A stretch of DNA of 8,627 bases. It comes from an uncultured Chitinophagaceae bacterium. Its GTDB lineage: Bacteria > Bacteroidota > Bacteroidia > Chitinophagales > Chitinophagaceae. Position numbers and translations under genes: made by a program. The notes beneath the pieces are model-generated. The model had not been told where the DNA came from. It saw only the letters and a program-made list of their open reading frames with translations, and searched no databases. Of this stretch, positions 5,700 to 8,627 are shown in pieces. The stretch is from NCBI GenBank assembly GCA_946885335.1, contig CAMPGG010000138.1, positions 1 to 8,627 on the forward strand. Reading direction: 5' to 3'. Numbering within the stretch: the stretch's first letter is position 1; each line of letters opens with the position of its first letter.

Positions 5700-6293
5700 G
5701 TGATAGAGATTGACAATGTATTGGTCAGTGATGACATTGTTCAGGAGCAGTTTGTATGTGATCTTAACAAATGCAAAGGTGGTTGTTGCGAAGATGGAGA
5801 TGCAGGAGCCCCATTGGAAAAGCAGGAACTTGCTTACCTACCTAAAGTATACGATGCTATCAAACCTTACTTAACGGAAGAAGGAATAAGAGAGGTTGAA
5901 CGACAGGGATTTTATAATTATGATCCTGAATTTGGATGGGTTACACCAACCATTGGCGGCAATCTTTGTGCTTATGGCAAAAAAGATCAAAACGGTATTA
6001 TTAAGTGCGGCATTGAACAAGCTTATAATGATGGGAAAATAACATGGAAAAAACCAATCAGTTGTCACATGTTTCCCATTCGTATAAAATCAACCAAAAA
6101 TCATGACTTGCTGAATTACGAACCCCGGGAAGATCTTTGCCAGGCAGCCTGTTCATTTGGAAAAAAATTAAAAGTTCCAGTGTACGCTTTCTTAAAAGAA
6201 CCTTTGATAAGAAAATATGGTGAAGAATTTTACGAAGCACTTGAGAGTGTTGCAACTGATTATTTTGCAGCAAAATCTCTTTCAAAAAAGTAA
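5700..6293 (+). CDS. DUF3109 family cysteine-rich protein
   Basis: The 197-residue cytoplasmic protein has no signal peptide or membrane segment. It begins MIEIDNVLVSDDIVQEQFVC and carries nine cysteines: 20, 25, 29 and 30 (in CDLNKCKGGCC), 90, 103, 122 (in SCHMFPIRI), 147 and 151. This arrangement, with GDAGAPL at 33-39 and the SCHMFP block, identifies DUF3109. That family is common in Bacteroidota and resembles the YkgJ-type zinc or iron-binding cysteine cluster family. Metal binding is therefore likely; the biochemical role is unknown. The start is a GTG at 5700, which fits the conserved family N-terminus; no ATG is nearby. It lies 63 bases after gldD and 37 before lutB on the same strand. 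No functional link to either neighbour is evident. Confidence 0.88.
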   Translation: MIEIDNVLVSDDIVQEQFVCDLNKCKGGCCEDGDAGAPLEKQELAYLPKVYDAIKPYLTEEGIREVERQGFYNYDPEFGWVTPTIGGNLCAYGKKDQNGIIKCGIEQAYNDGKITWKKPISCHMFPIRIKSTKNHDLLNYEPREDLCQAACSFGKKLKVPVYAFLKEPLIRKYGEEFYEALESVATDYFAAKSLSKK

Positions 6294-6326
6294 TTGAAAC
6301 AAATTTACTCCGGCTCATTAATTTTA
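6294..6326 (+). promoter_or_regulatory. Possible promoter for lutB
   Basis: TTG (6294-6296) is followed after 22 bases by TAATTTTA (6319-6326), one mismatch from TAnnTTTG. The start of transcription would fall at or next to the ATG at 6331, giving a leaderless or nearly leaderless mRNA. The spacing is at the long end of the accepted range, so support is modest. Confidence 0.3.
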
Positions 6327-6330
6327 CGGC

Positions 6331-7713
6331 ATGTCGTCTCAGCAAGAAAATTCTTTTTTAGCCAAAAGCACCATCAAAGCCGCAGATAAAGAACATCGCA
6401 GAAAAATCAATTTCAATATTGGAAAATATAATGCGGTGGTACCACAGGGTAAAACCCAATTCAGCAATGTAAATCTTGCAAAAGAAAGAGCAAAGAATAT
6501 AAAGTGGCGTGCCATTGAAACCCTTGATCAGCATTTGGAAGAATTTGAATCCAGGATCACCAGGCAGGGGGCAAAAGTTTTATGGGCCGAAGATGCACAG
6601 CAGGCACTCGATAGTATTTTAAAAATCTGCCAGGAAAAGCAATGTAAAACCATTGTGAAAAGTAAAAGCATGGTGACAGAAGAAATTCACCTGAATGATT
6701 TTTTGGCAAAGAATAATATTGAAAGTGTGGAGACGGATTTGGGAGAATATATACAGCAATTGGATGGTGAACCGCCTTATCATATTGTTACGCCTGCCAT
6801 GCATAAAAGCAAAGAAGATGTGGCAAAACTTTTTGCTGAGAAATTAGGCACCGATCCAAAAGCCACACCGGAACAACTTACATTGGTGGCAAGGGAAAAG
6901 CTTCGACAAAAATATATTACCGCTGAAGTGGGGATCACCGGTGCAAATTTTATTGTTGCCGATGTTGGTGGTATTGCCGTTACTGAAAATGAAGGTAATG
7001 CAAGGTTAAGTTCTGCATGGCCAAAAACGCATATCGTGATCGTTGGGATTGAAAAAATGATCCCTTCTATAAATGACCTTTCACTTTTTTGGCCTTTGCT
7101 TTCCACTTTTGGTACCGGGCAAAAAATTACGGTTTATAATACTTTGATTACGGGCCCGCGACAATCCGGTGAAACGGATGGACCTGAAGATATGTATGTA
7201 ATCCTCCTGGATAATGGGCGCACCAATATTTTGGCCAGTGAAAAGCAAAGAGAAAGTCTTTACTGTATTCGCTGTGGCGCTTGTCTCAATGCATGCCCTG
7301 TTTATAAAAACATTGGCGGACATGCATATGAAACTACTTACAGCGGTCCCATTGGTTCTGTAATTACTCCGCACATGCGGGATTTGGGTGAATGGAAACA
7401 TTTAAGTTATGCATCATCGTTATGTGGTAACTGCACGGAAGTCTGCCCGGTTAAAATCAATATTCATGAACTGCTCCTTGAAAACAGGAATGAAGCGGTG
7501 GAAAGCGGTGCATCGTCATGGGGTGAGCGAATAGCTTGGAAAGCCTGGAAAAAGGCCATGCTTAACAGAAGCATGATGAACGCCGGCAACAGCACGATCA
7601 AGAATTGGGTGGTGAATAGTTTTGTAAAAGATTGGAAGAAAAATCGAAGTCCCCTGGTATTCCCAAAAAAATCTTTCAACCAGATGTGGGTTGAGATGAA
7701 AGGGAAAAATTAA
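6331..7713 (+). CDS. lutB: LutB/LldF family L-lactate oxidation iron-sulfur protein
   Basis: The 460-residue protein matches LutB (YkgF/LldF), the iron-sulfur subunit of the LutABC complex that oxidises L-lactate to pyruvate. The LUD domain spans about 65-300, including TIVKSKSMVTEEIHLNDFL, EVGITGANFIVADVGGIAVT (199-218) and TGPRQSGETDGPEDMYVILL. A ferredoxin-like domain follows: cysteines 312, 315, 318 and 322 in CIRCGACLNACPVY, then 365, 368 and 372 in CGNCTEVCPVKI. The second motif has three cysteines, which I believe is usual for LutB. The C-terminal region (about 395-460) is basic and Trp-rich, as in the family, and length is normal. The ATG at 6331 is 37 bases after DUF3109. Neither lutA (CCG-domain subunit) nor lutC (second LUD protein) is next to it; the following gene, 9 bases on, is a deacetylase. 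It may pair with subunits elsewhere. Confidence 0.93.
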   Translation: MSSQQENSFLAKSTIKAADKEHRRKINFNIGKYNAVVPQGKTQFSNVNLAKERAKNIKWRAIETLDQHLEEFESRITRQGAKVLWAEDAQQALDSILKICQEKQCKTIVKSKSMVTEEIHLNDFLAKNNIESVETDLGEYIQQLDGEPPYHIVTPAMHKSKEDVAKLFAEKLGTDPKATPEQLTLVAREKLRQKYITAEVGITGANFIVADVGGIAVTENEGNARLSSAWPKTHIVIVGIEKMIPSINDLSLFWPLLSTFGTGQKITVYNTLITGPRQSGETDGPEDMYVILLDNGRTNILASEKQRESLYCIRCGACLNACPVYKNIGGHAYETTYSGPIGSVITPHMRDLGEWKHLSYASSLCGNCTEVCPVKINIHELLLENRNEAVESGASSWGERIAWKAWKKAMLNRSMMNAGNSTIKNWVVNSFVKDWKKNRSPLVFPKKSFNQMWVEMKGKN

Positions 7714-7722
7714 CTTAGCAAG

Positions 7723-8627
7723 GTGTTGATTTACTCTCATACCGTCACACCGCGTCTTCTTTATATTACCCGTTTTATAATAGGTGAGATCACAGATATC
7801 CCTTTTCAAATTACAACGGATATCAAAGAATACACTGATTTTAATGGAGCCAAAATAAATTACAGCCCACAACAAATTGATCAAACCGAAATATGGATCA
7901 AGCCTGCTGAATTATTATTTGAAAAGAAAATTAATGAGCAGATCATAACCTGCGAAAGCAAAAACGGGTATAAGATTTTTTATAGTACCGGTGGCGATTT
8001 AGGCTTTGACATATTTGCGGCTTCGTTTTATTTAATATCCCGGTACGAAGAATACCTTCCGCATATAGAGGATATGTATGGCCGTTATGCTCATGAAAAT
8101 TCTTTAGCCTACAGGGAAGGTTTTCTGCATCAGCCCCTGGTTAACATTTGGTTGAAGGATTTTCGCTTATTGTTTGCCGAACGTTTTCCTTCATTGGTTT
8201 TGCGCAATCCCCGTTTTGCATTTATACCAACCTATGATATTGATATGGCATGGTCGTATAAGCATAAAGGTTTTATACGCAATACCGGCGGGCTGGTAAA
8301 AGATTTGGTGAAAGGTAATTTGCCTGGTGTTAAAGATCGGCTGGCTGTCCTGGCCAATTTTAAGGATGATCCATATGCATCCTTTGAATGGCTGCATAAA
8401 TTACATGAAGCTTATCGTCTTCAACCGGTTTATTTTTTTTTAATGGCACTGGATAATGGTTTGTATGATAAAAACATCAACCCTGGTTTGCCAGCAATGC
8501 AGTTGTTAATTAAAAAGCATGCGGAACGATACCTCCTGGGTATTCATCCTTCCTGGAAAAGCAAGGATAACAAAGTATGTATAACTGCAGAAAAGGAAAT
8601 TTTAGAAAATATCATCCACCAAAAAAT
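7723..8627 (+). CDS. Polysaccharide deacetylase family protein with DUF7033-like N-terminus (cut by right edge)
   Basis: An open frame of 301 codons runs from a GTG at 7723 to the window end with no stop. It reads MLIYSHTVTPRLLYITRFI, then DIFAASFYLISRYEEYLP (about 96-113), HQPLVNIWL (136-144), FIPTYDIDMAW (167-177) and LLGIHPSW (271-278). This is the Bacteroidota family in which a DUF7033-type N-terminal region precedes a polysaccharide deacetylase (NodB-like) fold. Asp172/Asp174 in TYDID and His275 in GIHPSW are at plausible metal-site positions. Members are presumed to act on cell-surface or extracellular glycans, but the substrate is unknown. No signal peptide is visible, so a cytoplasmic location is likely. 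GTG 7723 (or the adjacent TTG) is the only start fitting the family N-terminus: an in-frame stop, the lutB stop itself, lies three codons upstream. The 9-base gap suggests cotranscription with lutB. Confidence 0.85.
   Translation, partial: MLIYSHTVTPRLLYITRFIIGEITDIPFQITTDIKEYTDFNGAKINYSPQQIDQTEIWIKPAELLFEKKINEQIITCESKNGYKIFYSTGGDLGFDIFAASFYLISRYEEYLPHIEDMYGRYAHENSLAYREGFLHQPLVNIWLKDFRLLFAERFPSLVLRNPRFAFIPTYDIDMAWSYKHKGFIRNTGGLVKDLVKGNLPGVKDRLAVLANFKDDPYASFEWLHKLHEAYRLQPVYFFLMALDNGLYDKNINPGLPAMQLLIKKHAERYLLGIHPSWKSKDNKVCITAEKEILENIIHQK

Noticed and set aside
7438..7480. LutB second Fe-S motif has only three cysteines
   Set aside because: As I recall the family commonly has SSLCGxC-x3-CP here, so this is family-typical rather than a lost ligand.
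7516..7884. 122-codon minus-strand open frame across the lutB-deacetylase junction
   Set aside because: It is antisense to two well-supported genes and has no recognisable domain.
1..8627. CRISPR arrays, tRNA or rRNA genes, IS elements, direct-repeat attachment sites, defence genes
   Set aside because: Scanned by eye on both strands; no repeat-spacer pattern, transposase, integrase or terminal inverted repeats seen, and all genes are ordinary chromosomal families.

Overview
The window looks like chromosomal core sequence from a Bacteroidota bacterium, most probably of the Chitinophagaceae/Chitinophagales type. The evidence is gene content and order: the gliding-associated pair gldE-gldD preceded by mutY and ssb, a Bacteroidota-type HU/IHF protein, a 30-residue mS38/bS22-like basic peptide, a DUF3109 protein and a DUF7033-type polysaccharide deacetylase. 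The sequence is AT-rich and most genes lack Shine-Dalgarno sequences. The family-level placement is inference; no rRNA, tRNA, mobile element, CRISPR array or phage gene was seen.

Layout. A leftward (minus) cluster fills positions 1 to about 1866. In transcription order it holds an HU-family DNA-binding protein, a membrane-anchored TPR protein, the tiny basic mS38/bS22-like protein (519-611, easily missed because of its size) and the 5' end of ribonuclease E/G, which runs off the left edge. A 124-bp divergent intergenic region (1867-1990) carries two promoter-like arrangements for HU. The rightward (plus) series is mutY, ssb, gldE, gldD, a DUF3109 gene, lutB and the 5' part of a polysaccharide deacetylase-like gene cut off by the right edge. 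A 24-bp perfect palindrome followed by T's separates ssb from gldE and looks like an intrinsic terminator.

How the genes fit together. The left cluster combines nucleoid structure (HU), RNA processing (RNase E/G) and a probable ribosomal small-subunit peptide, so it is a growth and information-processing group. mutY and ssb serve DNA repair and replication. gldE and gldD encode an inner-membrane CNNM/CBS protein and a lipoprotein linked to the Gld gliding/type IX secretion apparatus. DUF3109, lutB and the deacetylase are packed closely but have no evident shared pathway. lutB stands alone here, without lutA or lutC beside it.

I see no convincing undescribed multi-gene system. The points worth checking are small: the 30-residue gene, a Lys in the normally acidic GE-x-x-PK position of GldE, the terminator tight against gldE's TTG start, a strong SD followed by a three-codon ORF before ssb, an HU arm lacking its intercalating proline, and frequent non-ATG starts (5 of 11 genes).
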